Part shown: positions 15,279-23,037 of the stretch, in pieces
Numbering within the stretch: position 1 is the first letter of the stretch
How the letters are laid out: the number at the start of each line of letters is the position of its first letter
Assembly: GCF_026008495.1 (NCBI RefSeq)
Contig: NZ_BQUN01000074.1
Coordinates: 16,147 to 72,564, forward strand
Source: Streptomyces sp. A012304
GTDB taxonomy: Bacteria; Actinomycetota; Actinomycetes; Streptomycetales; Streptomycetaceae
Length of the DNA: 56,418 nt
Direction of reading: 5' to 3'
The notes under the pieces: model-generated
What the model saw: only the letters and a program-made list of their open reading frames with translations
Databases searched by the model: none
Told to the model about the DNA's origin: nothing
Translations under genes and position numbers: made by a program

Positions 15279-17717
15279 ATCCACCAGCAGCGGCGGCGCG
15301 TGCTCGCCCTCGACCGTGGTCAGGGACAGCACCGCGTGCCCCGGCGGCACCTCGTGCGCCAGCTGGGACGCCGACCACCGCTCCCGCTCCACCTGCCGCA
15401 CGGTCACCGCGTCGGTGGTCACCGCCTTGCCGGTCACCAGCTTGCGCAGCGCGTGGATGGCGCGGGTCATCGGCTGGTCCGCGAAGACGGTGTGCTTGGC
15501 GACCTCCGTCGTCTCCACCCACTCGGTGCCCCAGGTCTGCGCGAACCGGCTGCCGTCCCAGGTGGTGATGCCGCAGAACGCCATCCGGCAGCCGACCGCC
15601 CCGTACAGCGGGCCGTGCAGCGCCTCCGGGACGTCACCGACGGAGCGCAGGGCGAGCACCACACCGGCGTTCTGCGAGCGCAGCCGCTGGATGCGACGCA
15701 CCGACTCGGCGGTGACCGTACCCGTCGCGTCGTCCAGCACCAGGCAGGCGAAGTGCGCGCGCCGCCCCTCCCGTACGACGGCGTGGAACTGGGCCAGCAC
15801 CAGCCGGGTGATCAGCCGCCCGGCCTCCTCGTGGCCGCGCTCCGGCAGGTCGATGCGCACGCGCAGCGGATGGTGCGCGACGGCCCGCAGCGAGAACGGC
15901 CGGTGCGCGCCCCCCTTCGCGCTCCCTCCGCCGAAGAACTCCGCGAACGCCGGCCGGTTCAGCAGCGCCAGCCGGTCCGCGAGGGCGCGGCCAGGGTCGC
16001 CGGGCGCGCCGGCCTGCCGCACGCGCGCCTCCAGCTCACGGCGCATGACGTCGTCCCCGGCCACCGCGTCGCGCAGCGCCGACACCGCCGTGGGCTCGCC
16101 CTCCAGCAGCTCGCGCAGCTCCGGCAGCGCCGGGAACCGTCCGTGGGCGGCCCGGTAGGGGCCGAGCACCTGCGCGAGCGCGGTGGCCGCGCTCTGCCCG
16201 CCGACGGTGTCCAGGTCGCCCGCCAGCGCCTCGGCGAGGAGGGCGGCCGCCTCGTCGGGGTCGTCGGAGTCGGCGTAGGGGTCCAGGTCGTGCACCGACG
16301 ACGGATCACCGATCCGCACGATCACATCGAAGGAGGAGTCCGGGCCGAGCGGGCTGCCGGGGGAGGAGACGGCGACCAGGGCGCACCCTCCGGTCAGCGC
16401 CTGGAGGGCCAGCGCCTCGGTCACCGGCTCGATCAGCGTCCGCGTCTTGCCCGAGCCGGACGGCCCCACCGCGAGCAGTGAGGTGCCCAGCACCTCAGGG
16501 CCGAGCGCGGCGCCCGCGTCGTGATAGGCGGACGGGGCGCGGTCCGTGGCCACCCAGCGGCCGATGCGCACCTGACCGGCCAGCAGGTCGTGGCGTGCGC
16601 CGCGCCGGGGCAGGTCACGGGAGCCGGAGGGGTGCGTCCAGGCGGCGCCGGCCTGCCGCAGCACGACGTCCCGGAAGTCGGCGGGCCGCGCCTCCCAGAC
16701 GCGGGTGACGCGCGCGCAGTCCACGTCGTTCATCCGCCCGGCCGCGACCTCGGCGGTCAGCACGTCGGCCGCCTCGCCCTGCCCGGCGTCCCGCAGCGCG
16801 GGCCACTGGGCGCGCGGCCGCTCGACGCTCACCGGCGCGGGCCGCCCGGTGTCCGCGCGCCGCGCGGCGAGTCGTTCCCTCAGGTACGGCCACCAGCCGC
16901 CGACCAGCGCGAACGGCCACACCACCAGCAGTGTGATCACCGTGTACATCGAGTTGGTGAAGGTGGGGGAGGCGAACAGCTCGTAGCCGCCGGAGACCAG
17001 GACGATCAGGGAGAACAGCGGGTCGACCACCGGCAGGGCGTCCCAGCCGACGCCGGGGAAGGCGCTGGGGAAGACGAAGCTCAGCGCGATCAGGGCGGTC
17101 AGCAGGGCGAGCAGCGCCCGCGCGGGCTGCGGCCGGCGGCCGATGAAGTAGCGCACCGCGTCCGGCCAGCTGCCGAGCCGGCCCATGGCGTAGACGAGGA
17201 CGGCGAAGAAGACACCGTCGTAGACGACGCGGGCCTCGGCGCCCTCCATCGTCCTGGGGGAGGCGATCGTGCCGCCCCACCACCAGTCGTCAGGGGTGAA
17301 CAGCCGCAGCGGGGCGAACTGGTACGGCAGACCGCCCTGCCGCCACAGCGACCACAGCACCAGCGCGACCACGAAGGGGATCAGCATGCCGACGACGGTG
17401 ACCGGGGCGAGCCGCTCGGCCGTCCGCGAGGCCTTCGACGGGCGGTACCCGAAGCGCCAGATGCCCGGCCCGGCCGCCGGACGTGCCTCGTTCAGCCACG
17501 CGGCCACGGCGGAAGAGGGCGGCGCGGCCTGCCCGGCCACCTGCGGCGCGTCCTGCCCAGGCGCCTGCGCCGCCTGCGGAGCCTCCGGTGCGCGGGCCGG
17601 CCGTGGCGGTGCCGCGGGGGGTGCCGGTGCCGCGGCGGGGCGCGGTGGCGGCCCCGCCGGGCGCGGCACGGGATTCGCATGCGTACCGCGCGCGTCCTGC
17701 GTCCCGTCGCTGTCCAT
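15267..17717 (-). CDS. Membrane-bound ATPase of VirD4/TraG-like (conjugative coupling protein) type
   Basis: An 816-aa protein. Residues 1-90 are a Pro/Ala-rich disordered tail; about 110-290 contain three to four membrane helices (VVGMLIPFVVALVLWSLW, LLALLTALIALSFVF, YTVITLLVVWPFALVGGWW); the C-terminal half is an ATPase with Walker A GPSGSGKT (residues 418-425) and a Walker B-like FACLVLDD (about 655-662). N-terminal helices plus a P-loop domain on the cytosolic face resemble VirD4/TraD coupling ATPases, but there is no relaxase, Tra gene or mobile element nearby. The ATG at 17715-17717 has GGGGGCAAGG upstream. Function is unknown; DNA or protein translocation is inference. Confidence 0.7.
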   Translation of the reverse strand: MDSDGTQDARGTHANPVPRPAGPPPRPAAAPAPPAAPPRPARAPEAPQAAQAPGQDAPQVAGQAAPPSSAVAAWLNEARPAAGPGIWRFGYRPSKASRTAERLAPVTVVGMLIPFVVALVLWSLWRQGGLPYQFAPLRLFTPDDWWWGGTIASPRTMEGAEARVVYDGVFFAVLVYAMGRLGSWPDAVRYFIGRRPQPARALLALLTALIALSFVFPSAFPGVGWDALPVVDPLFSLIVLVSGGYELFASPTFTNSMYTVITLLVVWPFALVGGWWPYLRERLAARRADTGRPAPVSVERPRAQWPALRDAGQGEAADVLTAEVAAGRMNDVDCARVTRVWEARPADFRDVVLRQAGAAWTHPSGSRDLPRRGARHDLLAGQVRIGRWVATDRAPSAYHDAGAALGPEVLGTSLLAVGPSGSGKTRTLIEPVTEALALQALTGGCALVAVSSPGSPLGPDSSFDVIVRIGDPSSVHDLDPYADSDDPDEAAALLAEALAGDLDTVGGQSAATALAQVLGPYRAAHGRFPALPELRELLEGEPTAVSALRDAVAGDDVMRRELEARVRQAGAPGDPGRALADRLALLNRPAFAEFFGGGSAKGGAHRPFSLRAVAHHPLRVRIDLPERGHEEAGRLITRLVLAQFHAVVREGRRAHFACLVLDDATGTVTAESVRRIQRLRSQNAGVVLALRSVGDVPEALHGPLYGAVGCRMAFCGITTWDGSRFAQTWGTEWVETTEVAKHTVFADQPMTRAIHALRKLVTGKAVTTDAVTVRQVERERWSASQLAHEVPPGHAVLSLTTVEGEHAPPLLVDLRG

Positions 17718-17988
17718 CGCCCTTGCCCCCTGACCAGCCGCTCCGTCCACCATCAGCGAGCCAATCTAACCCGGCCGCAAGGGGAGTTCACGGCTTACCC
17801 GGCCGGGCGTCGCGAGGACGGCCCGACGCCCGCTATGTCCACGACGGACAACCGGTGCCGCCGACAACGCCCACATGGAGCATGCCCACCCCTCCTTCCC
17901 CGTCCTAGCCTGCGAGAAAAGAAGTCGAGCGTCCTCAGCACGCCCCATCTCCGGAATCTCCGGTTCGCAAGATCATCAGGGAGCCCCC

Positions 17989-19323
17989 ATGACCGCACTT
18001 CCGCAGGAGCGCCGCGTCGTCACCGCCATCCCCGGCCCGAAGTCGCAGGAGCTGCAGTCCCGCCGCGTCGCCGCGGTCGCGCAGGGCGTGGGCTCCGTGC
18101 TGCCGGTGTTCACCGCGCGCGCGGGCGGCGGCATCATCGAGGACGTCGACGGCAACCGCCTGATCGACTTCGGCTCCGGCATCGCCGTGACCTCCGTCGG
18201 CGCCTCCGCCGAGGCCGTCGTACGCCGCGCGAGCGCCCAGCTCGCCGACTTCACCCACACCTGTTTCATGGTCACCCCCTACGAGGGCTACGTGGAGGTC
18301 GCCGAGGCCCTCGCCGAGCTCACCCCGGGTGACCACGCCAAGAAGTCCGCGCTGTTCAACAGCGGCGCCGAGGCCGTCGAGAACGCCGTCAAGATCGCCC
18401 GTGCCCACACCAAGCGGCAGGCCGTCGTCGTGTTCGACCACGGCTACCACGGCCGGACGAACCTCACGATGGCGCTGACCGCGAAGAACATGCCGTACAA
18501 GCACGGCTTCGGCCCCTTCGCGCCCGAGGTGTACCGCGTCCCCGTCGCCTACGGCTACCGCTGGCCGACCGGCCCGGAGAACGCCGGCCCCGAGGCCGCC
18601 GCGCAGGCCATCGACCAGATCACCAAGCAGGTCGGCCCGGAGAACGTGGCCGCGATCATCATCGAGCCGGTGCTCGGCGAGGGCGGCTTCATCGAGCCGG
18701 CGAAGGGCTTCCTGCCCGCGATCCGCCAGTTCGCCGCCGACCACGGCATCGTCTTCGTCGCCGACGAGATCCAGTCCGGCTTCTGCCGCACCGGCCAGTG
18801 GTTCGCCTGCGAGGACGAGGGCATCGTCCCCGACCTGATCACCACCGCGAAGGGCATCGCCGGCGGTCTGCCGCTGGCCGCCGTCACCGGCCGCGCCGAG
18901 ATCATGGACGCCGCGCACGCGGGCGGCCTCGGCGGCACCTACGGCGGCAACCCGGTCGCCTGCGCCGGCGCGCTCGGCTCCATCGAGACGATGAAGGAGC
19001 TCGACCTCAACGCCAAGGCGAAGAACATCGAGGCGATCATGAAGGCCCGCCTCGGCGCGATGGCGGAGAAGTTCGACATCGTCGGCGACGTCCGCGGCCG
19101 GGGCGCGATGATCGCCATCGAGCTGGTCAAGGACCGCTCGACCAAGGAGCCCAACCCCGAGGCGACCGCCGCGCTCGCCAAGGCCTGCCACCAGGAGGGG
19201 CTGCTGGTGCTGACCTGCGGCACCTACGGCAACGTCCTGCGCTTCCTGCCGCCGCTGGTGATCGGCGAGGATCTGCTCAACGAGGGTCTCGACATCATCG
19301 AGCAGGCCTTCGCGCGCATCTGA
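17989..19323 (+). CDS. gabT: 4-aminobutyrate aminotransferase
   Basis: A 444-aa class III PLP aminotransferase. NSGAEAVENAVKIAR and FDHGYHGRTN bind the cofactor phosphate and ring; D259 in VFVADEIQSGF and the Schiff-base Lys K288 in TTAKGIAGG are present. Length and the VGPENVAAIIIEPVLGEGGF block fit GABA transaminase. It would convert GABA plus 2-oxoglutarate to succinate semialdehyde and glutamate, the step after the aminobutyraldehyde dehydrogenase encoded 11 kb upstream. I chose the ATG at 17989 (CAGGGAGCC upstream) over an unsupported in-frame extension to 17875. Confidence 0.92.
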   Translation: MTALPQERRVVTAIPGPKSQELQSRRVAAVAQGVGSVLPVFTARAGGGIIEDVDGNRLIDFGSGIAVTSVGASAEAVVRRASAQLADFTHTCFMVTPYEGYVEVAEALAELTPGDHAKKSALFNSGAEAVENAVKIARAHTKRQAVVVFDHGYHGRTNLTMALTAKNMPYKHGFGPFAPEVYRVPVAYGYRWPTGPENAGPEAAAQAIDQITKQVGPENVAAIIIEPVLGEGGFIEPAKGFLPAIRQFAADHGIVFVADEIQSGFCRTGQWFACEDEGIVPDLITTAKGIAGGLPLAAVTGRAEIMDAAHAGGLGGTYGGNPVACAGALGSIETMKELDLNAKAKNIEAIMKARLGAMAEKFDIVGDVRGRGAMIAIELVKDRSTKEPNPEATAALAKACHQEGLLVLTCGTYGNVLRFLPPLVIGEDLLNEGLDIIEQAFARI

Positions 19324-19437
19324 GCCGAGGCGTCGCACAGCTGATTACCGCTGGTGGCAGAGCGTGTGAAGAAGGTGTGCGAGGTGGATGGCGGGACGGG
19401 ATTCCGTCTGTCGCCCCGTCGGCCACTGCCGTAGGTT

Positions 19438-19719
19438 CTCTTCAGATGAGAGATACACCCGTCCACAGGTGACTGTGGGCGAACCCAGGACGGGGCCTCC
19501 CCAGCTTCGACCTGGTCGTGCCTCGCGCACAACCGGAGCTTCCGGCTTCGGATCTCCTCACCGATCGGACCGTCGAGCGCCCCAAACCCCCCGGGGCGCG
19601 CGGCACCCCGATCCGGACGGCCGCCCCGGAACCACCCCCCCTGTTCCGGGGTGGCCGACCTCCTTCTCGACACGCACACCTCGCACGCGACCCCGGTTCC
19701 CCACCGGGGTCTCTTTTTT
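19438..19719 (+). ncRNA. Candidate structured non-coding RNA ending in a U-tract terminator
   Basis: Three structural elements are visible. (1) CCCGTCC 19458-19464 pairs with GGACGGG 19488-19494; within it CCACAG/CTGTGG (19463-19468/19473-19478) is capped by a GTGA (GNRA-type) tetraloop, overlapping the outer stem by two bases. (2) CCCCGGAAC 19624-19632 pairs with GTTCCGGGG 19643-19651 across a loop with eight consecutive C. (3) The terminator 19689-19719. A TAGGTT box at 19432-19437 could be its -10. C-rich hairpin loops recall the actinobacterial 6C RNA, but the second loop has only four C, so I do not name it. Confidence 0.4.
19689..19719 (+). terminator. Rho-independent terminator with U-tract
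   Basis: GACCCCGGT (19689-19697) and ACCGGGGTC (19703-19711) form a perfect 9-bp stem with a TCCCC loop, followed by TCTTTTTT. A run of six T after the stem is unusual in this GC-rich window and makes this the clearest terminator seen. It ends either gabT or a separate small RNA. Confidence 0.9.
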
Positions 19720-19733
19720 CATCGAGAAGCGAT

Positions 19734-19747
19734 ACGATACGTCTCGT
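19734..19747. promoter_or_regulatory. Dyad operator candidate overlapping the hydrolase promoter
   Basis: ACGATACGTCTCGT is a dyad with 12 of 14 positions symmetrical (ACGA.ACGT.TCGT), of the size bound by TetR-family dimers. TACGAT at 19733-19738 could be the -10. The start GTG follows at 19774. No regulator gene is adjacent. Confidence 0.4.
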
Positions 19748-19773
19748 CTTGTCAGTCGACGGGAAGGATCCCC

Positions 19774-20670
19774 GTGCACCGCTTCATCGACGCCGCACCC
19801 GGCATCCGCCTCTGGGTGGAGGAGCGCGGCCCGGCCGACGCGCCCCCGCTCCTGCTGATCATGGGCGCGCAGGCCTGCGGGCTCGGCTGGCCGGACCCGT
19901 TCGTCGACCTGCTCGCCGCCCACCACCGGGTCATCCGCTACGACCACCGCGACACCGGCCGCTCCACCTGGGCCTACGACGAGCGGCCGTACCCCGTCAC
20001 CGCGCTCGCCCAGGACGCCGTCACCGTCCTGGACGCCCTCGGTGTCGACCGCGCCCATGTGGCCGGTATGTCGCTGGGCGGGATGCTCGCCCAACTGCTG
20101 ATCGCCGACCACCCCGACCGGCTGCGCACCGCCACCCTGATGGGCACCATGGCGCTCAGCTCCACGCCCTACACAGGGCCGGACGGCGTAGCCGTACCCG
20201 TGGCGGACCTGCCCGGCATCGACCCCCGGATCCTGGAGCTGTGGGCCCGGCCCGTGCCGCCCGACCTGGACCTGGAGGCGGAGCTGGACCGCCGGGTCGA
20301 GCACTGGCGGCTGCTGAGCGGCGACGCCCTCCCCTTCGACGCCGCCCACACCCGCGCCTTCGAACGCCGGATCGTCGAGCACACCGGTCACCACCGCACC
20401 AACACCGCGCACGGCCGCGCCAACCCCTCCGGAATGGACCGCACCGACCGGCTCGCCCGCACCACCGTGCCCACGCTGGTCGTCTCGGCCCCGGCCGAGC
20501 CGGTCTTCCCGCCACCGCACCCCCAGCACCTCACCCAGACGATCCAAGGCGCCCGACTGGTGGAGATCCCGGGCATGGCCCACGCCCTGCCGCCCGCCGT
20601 GCACGTTCCGCTGGCCCAGGCGGTCCTGGAGCACACCTCGGCCGCCGAGCGGGCGGGCAGCCACCCCTGA
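19774..20670 (+). CDS. Alpha/beta-fold hydrolase
   Basis: A 298-aa alpha/beta hydrolase. The oxyanion strand LLLIMGAQACGLGWP, the YDHRDTGRS turn, the nucleophile elbow GMSLGG (Ser100) and the C-terminal GMAHALP with the catalytic His are visible. This pattern is typical of esterases and of aclacinomycin-methylesterase-like enzymes; the substrate is unknown. The GTG start at 19774 is supported by GGAAGG 7-12 bp upstream and by the ORF beginning of the fold. Its own promoter/operator lies just after a strong terminator, so it is expressed separately from gabT. Confidence 0.85.
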   Translation: MHRFIDAAPGIRLWVEERGPADAPPLLLIMGAQACGLGWPDPFVDLLAAHHRVIRYDHRDTGRSTWAYDERPYPVTALAQDAVTVLDALGVDRAHVAGMSLGGMLAQLLIADHPDRLRTATLMGTMALSSTPYTGPDGVAVPVADLPGIDPRILELWARPVPPDLDLEAELDRRVEHWRLLSGDALPFDAAHTRAFERRIVEHTGHHRTNTAHGRANPSGMDRTDRLARTTVPTLVVSAPAEPVFPPPHPQHLTQTIQGARLVEIPGMAHALPPAVHVPLAQAVLEHTSAAERAGSHP

Positions 20671-20683
20671 CAAGCTGGAACAC

Positions 20684-21430
20684 ATGTCGACCAGCTCCCG
20701 CCCGCAGACCGAGGGTGCCCCCGCGGGACCGGCCACGCCGCACCGGCCGGGCCCGTCCCCCGCCGGTCTCCTGCTCGTCCTGCCCGCGCTCCTCTTCTCC
20801 CTGATCACCTGGCAGGTCACCGACGACGGTCCCCTGGTGGACGTCGACGAGCGGCTCAGCCGTGCCCTCGTCCACCCGGACCGGGCCTCCGAGCTGCTGT
20901 CCGACCTGGGGAACGCCGAGACAGCGATACCGGTGATAGTGCTGGCCGCCGGGTACACCGCCTGGCGGGGGAGCGCGGCGCGCGTGCGGCGCTGGTGGCT
21001 GCCGCCCGTCGCCGCACTGCTGCTCCTGACCCTGGTGCCGCTGATCGTCATACCCCTGAAGGCGTGGACCGACCGGGTCGGTACGCCCGCGGTGCCGCCG
21101 GCCACCGGGTACTACCCCTCCGGGCACACGGCGACGGCCGTCGTGGCCTACGGGGCCGCCGCGCTCCTGCTGCTGCCCTGGCTGCTCACCCCCCTCGCGC
21201 GCCGCGCGGCCCTGACCGCGGCCGCCGTCCTCGTCGCCGCCGTCTCCTTCGGGCTGGTCCGGCGTGGCTACCACTGGCCGCTGGACGTCGTGGCCAGCTG
21301 GTGCCTGGGGGCGCTGCTGCTCGGCACGCTGTGGCTCGCCCTGCGGCGGATCGCGCGGGGGGCGACCGCGCCAATCCGGCGCACCGCGGCCTCGCACCAC
21401 TACGACTCGGACAAGCGACCCCCCGCCTGA
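20684..21430 (+). CDS. PAP2-family membrane phosphatase
   Basis: A 248-aa integral membrane protein with about five helices and PAP2 motifs: KAWTDRVGTP (126-135), PSGHT (145-149) and a third motif around GYHWPLD (H197, D201). The canonical Arg six residues before H197 is replaced by Leu191, with Arg193/194 nearby, so the third motif is atypical. Family members dephosphorylate lipid phosphates such as phosphatidic acid or undecaprenyl pyrophosphate on the outer face. It starts 13 bp after the hydrolase stop and is probably co-transcribed with it. Confidence 0.85.
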   Translation: MSTSSRPQTEGAPAGPATPHRPGPSPAGLLLVLPALLFSLITWQVTDDGPLVDVDERLSRALVHPDRASELLSDLGNAETAIPVIVLAAGYTAWRGSAARVRRWWLPPVAALLLLTLVPLIVIPLKAWTDRVGTPAVPPATGYYPSGHTATAVVAYGAAALLLLPWLLTPLARRAALTAAAVLVAAVSFGLVRRGYHWPLDVVASWCLGALLLGTLWLALRRIARGATAPIRRTAASHHYDSDKRPPA

Positions 21431-21494
21431 CCGCCCCTACCGTGGAGCCGAAAGCAACGCACACCTCCAACGCGGAAGGGCCGGGAACTCGATC

Positions 21495-22940
21495 ATGACT
21501 TCCACCCACGCCTTCTGGCTCGCCGGCCGCCAGGTCACCGGCGAGGACAGCTTCGACGTCACCTCCCCGTGGGACGGCCGGCTCGTCGCCAAGGTCAGCG
21601 TGCCCACGGACGCCCAGGTCGAAGAGGCCGTGGCCGCCGCGTACGCCGTACGGGACGAGTTCGCCGCCACCCCGGCCCACGTCCGCGCCGCCGCCCTCGA
21701 CCACGTCAGCAAGCGGCTCGTGGAGCGCACCGAGGAGATCGCGCGGCTGATCTCCGCCGAGAACGGCAAGCCGATCAAGTGGGCGCGCGGTGAGGTCGGC
21801 CGGGCCGTGTCCGTGTTCCGGTTCGCCGCCGAGGAGGCCCGCCGGTTCAACGGCGGCGAGGCCCAGCGGCTCGACACCGACCTCGGCGGCCAGGGGCGCC
21901 TCGCCCTCACCCGGCGCTTCCCCAAGGGCGTCGTGCTCGGCATCGCGCCGTTCAACTTCCCGCTGAACCTGTGCGCCCACAAGGTCGCCCCGGCCATCGC
22001 CGCCGGCGCGCCGATCATCCTGAAGCCCGCCCCGGCCACCCCGCTGTCCGGCCTGGTCATCGGCGAGCTGCTCGCCGAGACCGAGCTGCCCGCCGGCTCC
22101 TGGAGCATCCTGCCGGTCTCCAACGACCGCATGCCCGCCCTCGTCCAGGACGAGCGGCTGCCGGTCATCTCCTTCACCGGCTCCGAGAAGGTCGGCTACG
22201 CGATCATGGACTCGGTGCCGCGCAAGCACTGCACCCTGGAACTGGGCGGCAACGGCGCGGCCGTCGTCCTCGGCGACTACGCCTCCGACGCCGACCTCGA
22301 CTGGGCCGCGACCCGCATCGCCACCTTCTCCAACTACCAGGGCGGCCAGTCCTGCATCTCCGTGCAGCGGGTCATCGCGGACGCCTCGGTGTACGACCGG
22401 CTGCTGCCGCGCATCGTCGCCGCCGTCGAGGCGCAGGTCACCGGCGACCCCTCCGACGACGCCACCGACGTCGGCCCGCTGGTCAGCGAGGACGCGGCCA
22501 AGCGCGTCGAGGCGTGGGTCCAGGAGGCCGTGGACGCCGGGGCGAACCTCCTCACCGGCGGCAAGCGCGACGGCGCCTCCTACGCGCCGACCGTCCTCAC
22601 CGACGTACCGGCCACCGCCACGATCTCCTGCGAGGAGGTCTTCGGACCGGTCCTGACCGTGCGGAAGGTGGACGGCGAGGCCGAGGCCTTCGCCGCCGTC
22701 AACGACTCCAAGTACGGCCTTCAGGCGGGCGTCTTCACCCACGACCTCCAGGTCGCCTTCCGCGCCCACCGCGCGCTGGAGGTCGGCGGGGTCGTCATCG
22801 GCGACGTGCCCTCCTACCGCGCCGACCAGATGCCCTACGGCGGAGCCAAGCAGTCCGGCGTGGGCCGCGAGGGCGTGAGGTTCGCCATGGACGACTACAC
22901 CTACGAGCGCGTGCTGGTCCTGACCGGACTCGCCCTCTAG
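21495..22940 (+). CDS. NAD(P)-dependent aldehyde dehydrogenase
   Basis: A 481-aa aldehyde dehydrogenase: cofactor region APFNFPLNLCAHKVAPAI, FTGSEKVG, general base E249 (ELGGNGAAVV) and catalytic C287 (GGQSCISVQRV). The GQSC and PFNFPLNL signatures place it with the lactaldehyde / phosphonoacetaldehyde / succinate-semialdehyde-like branch rather than with the betaine-aldehyde type of the first dehydrogenase in this window. Proximity to gabT would fit succinate semialdehyde oxidation, which would complete GABA catabolism, but substrate cannot be read from sequence. It ends before a very strong bidirectional terminator. Confidence 0.87.
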   Translation: MTSTHAFWLAGRQVTGEDSFDVTSPWDGRLVAKVSVPTDAQVEEAVAAAYAVRDEFAATPAHVRAAALDHVSKRLVERTEEIARLISAENGKPIKWARGEVGRAVSVFRFAAEEARRFNGGEAQRLDTDLGGQGRLALTRRFPKGVVLGIAPFNFPLNLCAHKVAPAIAAGAPIILKPAPATPLSGLVIGELLAETELPAGSWSILPVSNDRMPALVQDERLPVISFTGSEKVGYAIMDSVPRKHCTLELGGNGAAVVLGDYASDADLDWAATRIATFSNYQGGQSCISVQRVIADASVYDRLLPRIVAAVEAQVTGDPSDDATDVGPLVSEDAAKRVEAWVQEAVDAGANLLTGGKRDGASYAPTVLTDVPATATISCEEVFGPVLTVRKVDGEAEAFAAVNDSKYGLQAGVFTHDLQVAFRAHRALEVGGVVIGDVPSYRADQMPYGGAKQSGVGREGVRFAMDDYTYERVLVLTGLAL

Positions 22941-22971
22941 CTCATGGGAACCATTTTCAGTTAAGCTGCCC

Positions 22972-23013
22972 GAAGGGGCCCGGCACCGATGCCTTCCGGT
23001 GCCGGGCCCCTTC
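22972..23013. terminator. Strong bidirectional terminator hairpin
   Basis: GAAGGGGCCCGGCACCG (22972-22988) pairs perfectly over 17 bp with 22997-23013, leaving an 8-nt loop. It lies between the aldehyde dehydrogenase and the convergent GH3 gene and has T-rich bases on the + side (TTCTTCTC) and an A-rich flank on the other. Confidence 0.9.
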
Positions 23014-23037
23014 TTCTCGTCGGCCTCGTCCGGACCC

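Larger units (their letters stand above)
19324..19773 (+). other. 450-bp intergenic region: candidate RNA, terminator and operator
   Basis: No protein gene is convincing here. The first 110 bp show nothing clear. From about 19432 onward the sequence holds a -10-like TAGGTT, several perfect stem-loops, a U-tract terminator (19689-19719), then a dyad operator and start region for the hydrolase gene. The parts are listed separately. Confidence 0.6.

Noticed and set aside
19624..19719. Naming the two hairpins as a 6C RNA
   Set aside because: Only one loop has six or more C; the other has four. The family needs C-runs in both, so a covariance search is required.
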